Shown here in pieces: positions 8,822-16,854 of a DNA stretch of 64,000 bases. Each line of letters opens with the position of its first letter. Position 1 is the first letter of the stretch. The DNA is from JAEULH01 sp963789785 (GTDB taxonomy: Bacteria > Pseudomonadota > Alphaproteobacteria > Rhodospirillales > Defluviicoccaceae). Where the stretch lies: NCBI GenBank assembly GCA_963789785.1, contig CAWBNC010000038.1, forward strand, positions 62,001 through 126,000, in the 5' to 3' direction. Both the position numbers and the translations under genes were made by a program. A model generated the notes under the pieces. The model did not search any database. It was not told where the DNA came from and saw only the letters and a list, made by a program, of their open reading frames with translations.

Positions 8822-10352
8822 ATGCTGATGACCGCCGACGATTACCGCGAGTCCCTGCGCCGCCTGACCCCGCGCGTGTTCCTGAACGGCCGCGCGGTCG
8901 AAAGCGTCGCCGACGAGCCGCTGCTCGCCCCCGGTGTCAATGCCGTCGGCGTCGCCTACGACCTCGCTCACGAACCCGCGCATGCGGCGCTCATGACCGC
9001 ACGGCAGGGGACATCCGGCGCAATCGTCAACCGTATGCTCCATGTCGACGAGACGACGCCGGATCTGCTCGCCAAGCTCGAAGCCGTCCGCCTCGTCTGC
9101 GCGACGGCCGGATGCGCTCAGCGTTATCTGAATCATGACGCCTTCGCCGCCCTCTTCCAGGCCACGCGCCGCGCCGACGCGGCCTATGGCACCGACTACC
9201 ACGCCCGCTTCCTTGCCTACCTGCACGCGGTCCAGGACGAGGATCTGACGCTCGGCATCGCCATGACCGACGCCAAAGGCGACCGATCGAGGCGGCCCGG
9301 CCAGCAACAGAACCCCGACGTGTACGTTCACATCAGCGCGCGGCGGCCAGACGGTATCGTCATTCGTGGCGCCAAGGCCATCGTCACCGGCGCGCCCTAC
9401 ATGCATGCGCTGCTGGTCATGCCCTGTCGCAGCCACACCGCGGAAGACGCCGTTTTCGCGGTCTGCTGCGCCGTGCCCGTCGATGCGCCGGGGGTGACGA
9501 TCGTCACCCGCCCGGCGGGGCGGCCCGGCGAGCCGGCGGCCAAATTCTCCAGCGCGCTACGGCCAGTCCACCGGCGTCGTTCTGTTGGACGATGTCTTCG
9601 TCCCGCACGAGCGGGTGTTTCTTGCCGGGGAGCATGAGGAGGCGAGCTTTCTCACCACCGCCTACGCCACCCACCACCGCCATTCCTGTATCGCCGCCCG
9701 CGCCGGCTTCGGCGATCTGCTCATCGGCGCCTGCGCAATGATGATCGAGGCCAACGGACTTGACCCGGACCGGCACCACCACATCCGCGACGACATGGTC
9801 GAACTGATCACAATCACCGAAAGCGTCTACGCCTGCGGTGTCGCGGCCTCGGTCTACGCCAAGCCGGACCCGGCCGGGAGCGTCACGCCCGACCCCGTGT
9901 TCGCCAACATCGGCAAGCTCCTGCTTGCGAGCAAGATCTACGACATGCATCGGCTCGCCCACGACGTCTCGGGCGGCCTGATCGTCGCCCTCCCAGGACC
10001 TGACGAGGATCACAATCCCGAGACGCGGGCCTCGCTGCTTTCTGTTCTCGGCGGGCGTCCGGACATTCCGGCCGAGCATCGGCTGGAAGTAGCGCGGCTG
10101 ATCGAGGATCTGACGGCCTCGCACCAGGGCGGCTGGTATTCGCTGATCTCGCTTCACGGCGGCGGCTCGCCCGAAGCCATGCGCCGGGAGATCTGGCGCA
10201 ACTACCCGGTTGCCGACCGGGTCGAACTTGTCAGTCGCCTGCTCGATCGCGGACTTGTCGCAGGGGATCGGAGGCTTTCGAAACAGCCGGACCGCTGTTG
10301 CGCCGAAGGCTGTCAAGCGTCGGCATTGAAGCCCGGCCCGGTTCCGGATTGA
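8822..10352 (+). CDS. AbfD/HpaB-family flavoenzyme (4-hydroxybutyryl-CoA dehydratase-like), frameshifted
   Basis: The protein aligns by eye along its length with 4-hydroxybutyryl-CoA dehydratase (vinylacetyl-CoA isomerase) and the 4-hydroxyphenylacetate 3-monooxygenase superfamily, which bind FAD. Blocks include MLMTADDYRESLRRLTPRVF at the start, AMTDAKGDRSRRP, GIVIRGAKAIVTGAPYMHAL and DDVFVPHERVFL. The frame breaks near 9555; dropping one base in AGCGCGCTAC restores RYGQSTGVVLLDDVF. Relative to the clostridial dehydratase, two of the three iron-sulfur Cys ligands appear replaced (QRC to QRY; the Cys after HRQS to Ala), while one Cys and the His remain. It may therefore be a cluster-free flavoenzyme. 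Substrate unknown; no CoA-pathway neighbours are seen. Confidence 0.75.
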
Positions 10353-10370
10353 GCGGGCTGCGCCCGCGGT

Positions 10371-10922
10371 TCAGGAGCCGATCCGCGCCGGATTGCCGCG
10401 CGCGGTGGCCCCTGACGGAACATCCCGGGTGACGACGCTGCCGGCGCCGATGACGGCGTCATCGCCGATGGTGACGCCGGGCAGGATGATCGCGCCGCCG
10501 CCGATCCAGACGTTGGCGCCGATGCGAACAGGGCGGCCGAACTCCAGCCCGCCGGCGCGCGTCGCGGCATCGCGCGGATGATCGGCGGCATAGATGTGCA
10601 CACCCGGACCGATCTGGGTACGCTCGCCGATAGACACGGCAACGACGTCGAGGATGACGCAGTTGAAGTTGAGGAACACATGCGCGCTGAGGCTGATGTT
10701 GAAGCCAAAGTCGCAATGAAAAGGCGGCCGGATGACCGCGCCTTCGCCGACGTCCGCGAACCGCTCGAGCAGAAGGCCCCGCCGTTGCGCCGGCGGATCG
10801 GCGAGGGCGGCGTTGTAGCGGACCATCCATGCTTTCGCCGCCGCCTGATCGGCCTGGATCTCGGCATCCGCCGGATTGTAAAGCTCGCCGGCCAGCATCT
10901 TTATTTTCTCGCCGAGCGTCAT
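10371..10922 (-). CDS. Maltose/galactoside-type sugar O-acetyltransferase
   Basis: A left-handed beta-helix acetyltransferase of the Maa/LacA/NodL family, using acetyl-CoA to acetylate a sugar or related hydroxyl. The N-terminal maltose-acetyltransferase motif (EKIKMLAGELYNPADAEI) is followed by hexapeptide repeats (GERTQIGPGVHIYAADHP; GANVWIGGGAIILPGVTIG; GAGSVVTRDVPSG). The active-site His is in ADHPRD. The ATG at 10922 is preferred because family members start here and a GGGGAAGGG site lies just upstream. The frame is open for another 30 codons to 11012, but that extension enters a dispersed repeat and is probably not translated. Its substrate is not evident. Confidence 0.88.
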   Translation of the reverse strand: MTLGEKIKMLAGELYNPADAEIQADQAAAKAWMVRYNAALADPPAQRRGLLLERFADVGEGAVIRPPFHCDFGFNISLSAHVFLNFNCVILDVVAVSIGERTQIGPGVHIYAADHPRDAATRAGGLEFGRPVRIGANVWIGGGAIILPGVTIGDDAVIGAGSVVTRDVPSGATARGNPARIGS

Positions 10923-10976
10923 GCCCTTCCCCAATAACGCAGCTCCCGCTTCTCGCAGATCCGCGATAAAGGCCTG

Positions 10977-11077
10977 GATCAACCTGCTTCGGATGGAATC
11001 GTCTGGAAGCAAGTTGATCGGTTACAAAGTAATCGAGCATCTTATCTACGCCCGTTCGGGCGACAGGCATGCTCTAG
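10977..11077 (-). repeat. Dispersed structured repeat, copy 1
   Basis: This 101-base copy is about 80% identical by eye to the copy at 30019-30126. Read leftward it begins CTAGAGCATGCCT, contains a GCCCGAACGGGC hairpin, and ends in a longer imperfect hairpin (GATCAACTTGCTTC pairing with GAAGCAGGTTGATC). The CTAG at the 11077 end supplies the TAG stop codon of the gene at 11074-11430. The other end lies 54 bases before the acetyltransferase start. Confidence 0.75.
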
Positions 11078-11430
11078 AAGCAGACGCGGCCAGGGCCCAC
11101 GCCGGAACAGTTGCGCCCTGGGCCGGGCCGGTAGAACGGCTCGCGCCCTTCGCCGAACACCGTCGGCCGGCGCGTCTCATCTCCGAACAGCGGCCCACGA
11201 TCTCCCGGTCGGACCGACCCGATGCCGATATCCGCGCCGCCGCGTTGTCCGGGGCCCATCCCGCTCCCGAACCCAGGCGCGCCGGAATCATCTCCGACTA
11301 TACCCTGGCCCTGGCCGGGCTCGACTGTCTCCATCTGCCAGGCAAGGAGAACGTCGTTGTGGCTGTCGGCAAAAGCGCTGGCCGAGCAACCGAGCAGCAA
11401 CACCACCAGGAAACCGCGACCGACCGTCAT
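11074..11430 (-). CDS. Small secreted Gly/Pro-rich protein
   Basis: 118 residues with a clear signal peptide (MTVGRGFLVVLLLGCSASAFA, cleavage expected after AFA at residue 21). The mature part is low in hydrophobics and rich in Gly, Pro and Arg (PGFGSGMGPGQRGG; GPGRNCSGVGPGRVCF), with two Cys near the C-terminus that could pair in the periplasm. I do not recognise a family. The stop codon comes from the CTAG terminus of the adjacent dispersed repeat, so the true C-terminus may have been set by that insertion. Its upstream neighbour on the same strand is the 11524-11901 secreted protein. Confidence 0.55.
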   Translation of the reverse strand: MTVGRGFLVVLLLGCSASAFADSHNDVLLAWQMETVEPGQGQGIVGDDSGAPGFGSGMGPGQRGGADIGIGSVRPGDRGPLFGDETRRPTVFGEGREPFYRPGPGRNCSGVGPGRVCF

Positions 11431-11523
11431 TGCCTGATCCTCCGTTTCATTGCCGAGGCCAATGCGGTCCCGACCTCAAAGCGTCATGGCGCAAGGGCGC
11501 GGGCGACCGGTCCCAGGATCCGA

Positions 11524-11901
11524 TTACCGCGCCTGGTACATTTTGTCTAGCCGCGCCGCAAGGTCCGGGTTCTTCCGCGCCGCCTCGCCGATCTGACGGT
11601 ACTCGTCAACTGTGATACCCTTCGTCTTCTCGATTGCCTTGATCGCCTCCGCCTCTGCCTCGGCCATTGCCTTCTGCTTGTCTTCCGGGGTCTTCGCCGC
11701 GGCGATCTTCGGGTTCCAGTCCACGATCAGGCCGTCGATCTTCTTGGCCGCGTCAATAAAAGACCCCAGCTTGGCGTCGCTGAAGTTCGTCGCGGCCGCC
11801 GCCTGCGCCAGCGCCTCTCCGCCCGTGGCTCCAGCCAGCGCGGCGCCGAGAAGCACGGCGAGGCACAGCGTCCCAATCCTGTTCGCAAATGTCCTGCTCA
11901 T
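11524..11901 (-). CDS. Secreted DUF4168-like protein
   Basis: About 125 residues with a signal peptide (MSRTFANRIGTLCLAVLLG, then ALAGATGGEALAQA). The mature part reads KLGSFIDAAKKIDGLIVDWN, then an Ala/Glu/Lys helix and TVDEYRQIGEAARKNPDLAAR. That FADAYVKIQ-like start followed by a helical second half and YNQIAQAAQ-like block is the layout of DUF4168, a periplasmic family of unknown function. The frame is open upstream to 12036, but the signal peptide fixes the start at the ATG at 11901 or, four codons earlier, at 11913. It is separated from actP by a strong terminator. Confidence 0.7.
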   Translation of the reverse strand: MSRTFANRIGTLCLAVLLGAALAGATGGEALAQAAAATNFSDAKLGSFIDAAKKIDGLIVDWNPKIAAAKTPEDKQKAMAEAEAEAIKAIEKTKGITVDEYRQIGEAARKNPDLAARLDKMYQAR

Positions 11902-12048
11902 CGGATTTCCCATTGTTCTGTGTATTCCGGTGGCCGCGATTGGAAGGCAGCAACGCGGCGAATATGTGGCCTGCCGCCAACCCGACGTCTTCTCGCCCTC
12001 TGATAGCTGACGGGATATGGGGTCGTCGCCCGGCACCGCCAGCTGGAG

Positions 12049-12084
12049 AAAAATCGGGCCGGAGAGATGATCCCTCCGGCCCGA
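12049..12084 (-). terminator. Rho-independent terminator of the actP operon
   Basis: A perfect 11-bp stem pairs TCGGGCCGGAG (12054-12064) with CTCCGGCCCGA (12074-12084). Read leftward it is followed by a TTTTT tract (rendered AAAAA at 12049-12053), 46 bases after the actP stop. Confidence 0.8.
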
Positions 12085-12129
12085 CGATCGCTGACGACGC
12101 GGCGGTCGCAGGTTGCTTCTGAGCGGACG

Positions 12130-13758
12130 CTACTCCGCCGCCGATACCGTCGGTTCGCCCATAAGAGCCCGGCGCTCGACTTCGGCGAAGCCCTCCTCCG
12201 CCGACCGTTCGGGGGCGAGCAGGGAAACGACGATGCCGATCAGGAAGGACCCGGTCATGGTGAACAGGCACGGGTTCTTCAGCGGGAAGTACCACCACTG
12301 CCCCGTGATGCTGGCCTTGTGGGCCGCTACCGCTGCGTTCGCTGCATCGATCACATTTTGCGGGGATCCCGCCGCGGCGACCTTGGGACCGAGCAGATCG
12401 AGCTGGATGGTCGGTCCGAGGTAGATCAGCAGCAGCGTGCCGAAGGTGCCGAACAGGATGCTGCAGACCGCGCCCCAGGTCGTGAACCGCCGCCAGAACA
12501 CCGACATGATCAGCGCCGGGAAGTTGGCCGAGGCGGCGATGGAGAACGTCAGCCCGACCATGTAGGCCACATTCTGGCCCTGGAAGACGATCCCCAGGAT
12601 CACCGCGCCGACGCCGAGGATGATCGAGGAGATCCGGGCAACGACGAGCTGCTCGCGCTCCGGCGCGTGGCCGCCGCGAATGACGTTGACCCACAGGTCG
12701 TGGGACAGCGCACCCGCGCCGGCCAGGGTTAGCCCCGCCACCACCGCGAGGATGGTTGCGAAAGCGACGGCGCAGATGAAGCCGAAGAAAATGTTCCCGG
12801 CAATCGCCTGCGCCAAAAGCGGCGCCGCCATGTTGCCGCCGCCGCCGACGGCGACGATCTGCTGCTGACCGACCAGCACCATCGCGCCGAAGCCGAGGAT
12901 GAAGGTGATCAGGTAGAATGAGCCGATCCAGATGGTCGCCCACATCACCGAGACGCGGGCCGCCTTGGCGTCCGGCACGGTGTAGAAGCGCATCAAGACG
13001 TGGGGCAGACCGGCCGTGCCGAACATCAGGGCGAGTCCCAGAGAGACAGCGTCCCAGGCGCCGGTGACGACCTTGGTGCCCGGCTCGAGAACCTTCTGAC
13101 CGTTCATTTCGGCGGCCTTGGCGAACAGGCTCATCGGATTGAAGCCGAACTTGGACAGTACGATCAGCGCCATGATCGTCGCGCCGCCGAGCAGCAGGCC
13201 GGCCTTGATCACCTGCACCCAGGTGGTCGCGATCATGCCGCCGAAGAGGACGTAGGTCATCATCACAACGCCGACGATGATCACCGCGAAGGTGTAGTCG
13301 AGGCCGAAGAGCAGTTTGATCAGCGTCCCGGAGCCGACCATCTGGGCGATGAGGTAGGTGAGGACGACGGCGAGGGTACCGATCGAGGACGCAATACGCA
13401 CCGGCTTCTGCTTCAGCCGGAAGGCGACCACGTCGGTGAAGGTGTACTTGCCGAGGTTGCGCAGCGGCTCGGCGATGAGGAACAGAATGATAGGCCAGCC
13501 GACGAGCCAGCCGGTCGAGTAAATCAGGCCGTCAAAGCCGTTCAGCGCGACGAGGCCGGCGATGCCGAGAAAGCTCGCGGCACTCATGTAGTCGCCGGCC
13601 AGCGCGAGGCCGTTCTGGAAACCGGTGATCGACCGGCCCGCCGCGTAGAAGTGCTCGGCCGTCTTGGTCCGGCGCGCCGCCCAGTAGGTGACACCCAGGG
13701 TGAAGGAGACAAAGAGGAAGAAGAATATGATTGCTTCGATGTTTGTTTCGCCGCCCAT
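12130..13758 (-). CDS. actP: Cation/acetate symporter ActP
   Basis: An SSS-family sodium-coupled permease for acetate and related short-chain monocarboxylates in the inner membrane. The 542 residues hold about 13 membrane segments. Family signatures include AAGRSITGFQNGLALAGDYM near residue 38, TFTDVVAFRLKQKPVR around 105, and GGMIATTWVQVIKAGLLLGG at about 175. It starts 4 bases after its small partner (13762-14034), the usual yjcH-actP arrangement, so the two are translationally linked. The neighbouring acetate-type sensory genes and acsA elsewhere in the window support an acetate scavenging role. No truncation or frameshift seen. Confidence 0.94.
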   Translation of the reverse strand: MGGETNIEAIIFFFLFVSFTLGVTYWAARRTKTAEHFYAAGRSITGFQNGLALAGDYMSAASFLGIAGLVALNGFDGLIYSTGWLVGWPIILFLIAEPLRNLGKYTFTDVVAFRLKQKPVRIASSIGTLAVVLTYLIAQMVGSGTLIKLLFGLDYTFAVIIVGVVMMTYVLFGGMIATTWVQVIKAGLLLGGATIMALIVLSKFGFNPMSLFAKAAEMNGQKVLEPGTKVVTGAWDAVSLGLALMFGTAGLPHVLMRFYTVPDAKAARVSVMWATIWIGSFYLITFILGFGAMVLVGQQQIVAVGGGGNMAAPLLAQAIAGNIFFGFICAVAFATILAVVAGLTLAGAGALSHDLWVNVIRGGHAPEREQLVVARISSIILGVGAVILGIVFQGQNVAYMVGLTFSIAASANFPALIMSVFWRRFTTWGAVCSILFGTFGTLLLIYLGPTIQLDLLGPKVAAAGSPQNVIDAANAAVAAHKASITGQWWYFPLKNPCLFTMTGSFLIGIVVSLLAPERSAEEGFAEVERRALMGEPTVSAAE

Positions 13759-13761
13759 GAC

Positions 13762-14034
13762 TTACCTCCGTAGCTCAGCAAGTTCGTGGTCGTACCTGCT
13801 GTTCGCCCAACCGACGTAGATGAACGTCAAGACCCAGGCAAACATGATGACAAGAGCGCCAAGAAGGATGCCGAGAGTCAGACCCTCCGTCAGAACGGTG
13901 CCGAGCAGAGGCTTGTCGAACGCGACCAGCAAAATGAACGCGTAGTAAGCGAGCAGCATGAAGACGCTGAGCCAGATGGCGATCCGCCATCGCCGGGCGG
14001 CCAAGGCATGAAGCCGCGGATCCGTATGAGCCAT
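13762..14034 (-). CDS. yjcH: DUF485 (YjcH-type) membrane protein, ActP partner
   Basis: 90 residues with two membrane segments (WLSVFMLLAYYAFILLVAF and LGILLGALVIMFAWVLTFIY). The closing motif is the conserved WANSRYDHELAEL of DUF485. It precedes actP by 3 bases and is probably its accessory subunit or assembly partner, as inferred from near-universal pairing in proteobacteria. The ATG at 14034 has a strong GGGAGGAAGT ribosome site. The paired direct repeats at 14059-14088 lie immediately upstream. Confidence 0.92.
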   Translation of the reverse strand: MAHTDPRLHALAARRWRIAIWLSVFMLLAYYAFILLVAFDKPLLGTVLTEGLTLGILLGALVIMFAWVLTFIYVGWANSRYDHELAELRR

Positions 14035-14058
14035 ACTTCCTCCCTAAACATTGCGTTG

Positions 14059-14088
14059 TTGATTGCGCATTACATAGTTGATTGCGCA
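14059..14088 (-). promoter_or_regulatory. Tandem direct repeat upstream of yjcH-actP, possible operator
   Basis: TTGATTGCGCA occurs at 14059-14069 and again at 14078-14088, so the starts are 19 bases apart. The pair lies 25-54 bases before the yjcH start codon and is more AT-rich than its surroundings. Near two helical turns of spacing suits a dimeric regulator, but no regulator is identified. Confidence 0.4.
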
Positions 14089-14324
14089 GAACGGCTCTTA
14101 AACCGCTGACAGCAATGCCAGAGGTGCAGGCCGGCGTCAACAAGGACGCGCATGATCCGACGGTGTGGAGTGAAGAGCCCGAAGGTGTGGCAGAAAAGCA
14201 ACCAGCCGGCCGTGCCGTGGCTGGGCAAGACTAAACGTCACGCACCTGCCGCTGCCTCCCGTTCTTCGCAGCGCGACGGCTGCGGCCGAAGCGGGAAGTC
14301 TCTCCCGCCGTCAGCAAGCGCAGG

Positions 14325-16313
14325 CTATACGCCGGGTTTCTCCAGTGAGGTGTCGCCGATGTCTTCGACCAGCGCCGAGACTTCGGCCTTCGGAACGGAC
14401 GACATTTCCATCTTGTAGGCCAGAAACCACATCATCGCGACGCCAAGCAGCCAGAACAGGATCTGCCAAGCCCAGATCGACGGGATGCCGAAGGTCCAGC
14501 CGGCGCGACCGGCATCCGGAGCCCCGAACAGATCGTTGCCGATGACCGCGCCGGGCCCGATGCCGAAGAAAAACCAAGCCAGCGTCACGATCCACGCGAC
14601 CGGAACAAGGTGACGCTTGGCCTGGGGCAGGCTGGCGTGTTCGCGCAGGAAATTGTGATACTTCATCCGGTGGGCGCGGGCCTGGTCGCTTTGCGTCATT
14701 GCGGACACGACAAGGCAGACGACGATGTTGAGAAGGATCCCCCACCCTGCCGAGTGAATGGTCAGCGGCCATCGGCCCCATGGCTGCAGGCCAAGGGCGT
14801 TGAGCAGGGTCAGGCCGAAGCTGTCGGTGAAGGTGACGCCGATCAGTCCTGCGGCAAGGCCGAGCGTCGCGCCCTGTCGGGTCACCCAGGGGATATAGCA
14901 GATCGCTGCGAGCGGCACCCACATCTGGAAGCCGAAGGCGACGGCGAGTCCGCCGAGAAGAACCAGCGCATCCTTTGAGTATGTGCCGACCATCAAGGCG
15001 GAGATCACGATGAAGGCAACGCCGAGGCGGCCGAACAGCTTCTGGGTCGCGTGGGTCGCGCCCGGATTGAGGTAGCGCTTGTAAAGGTCGCGGGTCAGGA
15101 TGCCGCCCGCGGTGGACATGTAGGCCGCGCCGGTCGACTGCATCGCCGCCAAGGCGCAGACTGCGAGAAGCCCGATCAGCCAAGGCCAGGTGTCGCTCAG
15201 CATGTTGAAGTAGTACGGAACAATCGCGTCGGGGCGGATGTTGACCTCGGCAGGCATGACGTTGGCCACCGCCAGCCCGGCTTCGGTAACCGCCGGCTGG
15301 GCGCCGAGGAAATGCGCCGCCATGCCCTGTATCGCGGTAAAGAAGAAGAGAATAATGCCGATCCCGAACGACGACGCCCAGACCTGCTGCGGCGCAAAGG
15401 GCGATGGATTGGTGTTTGAAAAGGCCCACATCGTGAAAGCGGGCGCCGCCTGAATGCCCATCAGCGCGAACATGTAGGTCAGGATCATCACCCCGGTCCA
15501 CAGGCCGCCGACCGGCGTTTCCTTACCAAGGCCGGCGGTCCACTGGATAACGCCGGGTATGGCGAAGTAGGCGTTGTAGTCGCCGCCGCCGAGGCCCTCG
15601 GTCTTGCCCCACTTGCCGATCGAGGTCTGCGCCAGACGGGCCATGGAATCGTTCAGAGCGTCCCAACCGCCAACCGCATTGAGCGCGATCAGACCGGTGA
15701 TGATGATGCCCAGCGCGAGCAGGACGCACTGCAGAGTGTCGACATAGGCAACGGCGCGCAGGCCGCCGGAGGCGACGTAGATCAGCACGACGATCGCCAG
15801 AACCCACATGCCGAAGTTTTCGCTGACAAGGCCGGTGGGATAGGCGGCCGTTGTCGTCAGAACGTTGAAGAGATAGCCCGCCGCCTCCAGCTGAACGCCG
15901 AGATATGGGATCGAGAACAGCAGGGCGACGACGACGGTGAGGATCCGGATGACATCGCCCTGGAAGTAGTCTGACAGCATTTCCCCGGGCGTGACGTAGC
16001 CAAAGCGCTTGCCCAGCATCCATTGCCGCTTGAGGAAGATGACGCCCGTGAAAGGGATCGTGATCGTGTAGAATGACGCGAAGGCATACTGAAAGCCGTC
16101 ACGGTAGATCAGCCCGGGATGGCCCATGAAGGTCCATCCGGAGAAGGATGTCGCAGTAGCGGCAAGAACGAAGACCCAGAGGGACAGCTTGCGACCGGCG
16201 ATGAAGTAATCGCTCGCCGTGCGCGCCATGCGCGCGCCGCGTATGCCCCAAAATATGCAATATGCCCAGTAAAGAACGACGAAGACGAACAGCCAGATGA
16301 TTTTCGCTTCCAA
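14325..16313 (-). CDS. Sodium:solute symporter family permease (SSS)
   Basis: 662 residues with roughly 13-14 membrane helices: an inner-membrane sodium-driven symporter of the SSS superfamily. The start reads WAYCIFWGIRGARMARTASD and YFIAGRKLSLWVFVLAATAT, with a family-type FSGWTFMGHPGLIYRDGF at about residue 58 and YVASGGLRAVAYVDTLQC at 185. Compared with ActP it has an extended central loop (about 235-270) and a long C-terminal tail. The solute is unknown; the adjacent ActP and CrbS-like genes suggest short-chain organic acids. It is transcribed leftward, divergent from the CBS-DUF294 gene across about 540 bases, and followed by a 290-base gap before yjcH. Confidence 0.88.
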   Translation of the reverse strand: MEAKIIWLFVFVVLYWAYCIFWGIRGARMARTASDYFIAGRKLSLWVFVLAATATSFSGWTFMGHPGLIYRDGFQYAFASFYTITIPFTGVIFLKRQWMLGKRFGYVTPGEMLSDYFQGDVIRILTVVVALLFSIPYLGVQLEAAGYLFNVLTTTAAYPTGLVSENFGMWVLAIVVLIYVASGGLRAVAYVDTLQCVLLALGIIITGLIALNAVGGWDALNDSMARLAQTSIGKWGKTEGLGGGDYNAYFAIPGVIQWTAGLGKETPVGGLWTGVMILTYMFALMGIQAAPAFTMWAFSNTNPSPFAPQQVWASSFGIGIILFFFTAIQGMAAHFLGAQPAVTEAGLAVANVMPAEVNIRPDAIVPYYFNMLSDTWPWLIGLLAVCALAAMQSTGAAYMSTAGGILTRDLYKRYLNPGATHATQKLFGRLGVAFIVISALMVGTYSKDALVLLGGLAVAFGFQMWVPLAAICYIPWVTRQGATLGLAAGLIGVTFTDSFGLTLLNALGLQPWGRWPLTIHSAGWGILLNIVVCLVVSAMTQSDQARAHRMKYHNFLREHASLPQAKRHLVPVAWIVTLAWFFFGIGPGAVIGNDLFGAPDAGRAGWTFGIPSIWAWQILFWLLGVAMMWFLAYKMEMSSVPKAEVSALVEDIGDTSLEKPGV

Positions 16314-16854
16314 GACCGCCTACTCCTCTCGTACGCGTTCCAAGGCAAGCGCGGAAGAGGGACAGAAGGTCCTGCGACTGCGCCCAATCACGTACCACAC
16401 CGGATCATATGCACCCGACGATGCCTGTGCCGCGCCCGAATCGTCTCAGCGGGATAGCTTGCCGCAAGCGCACGCTAGGCCAGCGCGGCGCCTCTGCCAC
16501 GTCCCGGATCGCTCGGCAGACGTCTGCCCTCCCATGAGGCCCTTCGGGCCTTGCGAAAACCGGCGGATGGCCGCCAGGTTCCCGCCTTCTTATCTTGCGC
16601 TTATAAGCCTCGTTTTCATCTTCTCTGCCGCGCCGCACACACGATCCGCCGACGCTTCGGCATTACTCCACGGATAGCATTTTCTTGAGAGACGCACAAC
16701 AGCCGATGACCTTGACGCGCAGACTTGGACTTTTGTCTACTTATGCTGGCGGCAGTTCCGGGCGGGCCAGCCTCGTCGAGCCTTGTCTTCGGCATTCGCG
16801 CCTATGTTTTGTGGCGACGACGTTGCCGGTGGCGGCTGCAGGCGAGCCGTCTTC
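16314..16854. other. Divergent intergenic region between SSS permease and CBS-DUF294 gene
   Basis: About 540 bases with no convincing gene. Several short open frames on both strands lack ribosome sites or recognisable features. It must contain the promoters of the two flanking divergent genes. An in-frame TTG at 16783 could lengthen the rightward gene by 24 residues, but that stretch is not conserved-looking. Confidence 0.5.

Noticed and set aside
10923..11012. N-terminal extension of the sugar acetyltransferase
   Set aside because: Upstream codons run into the dispersed repeat and do not resemble family members; the ATG at 10922 has its own ribosome site.
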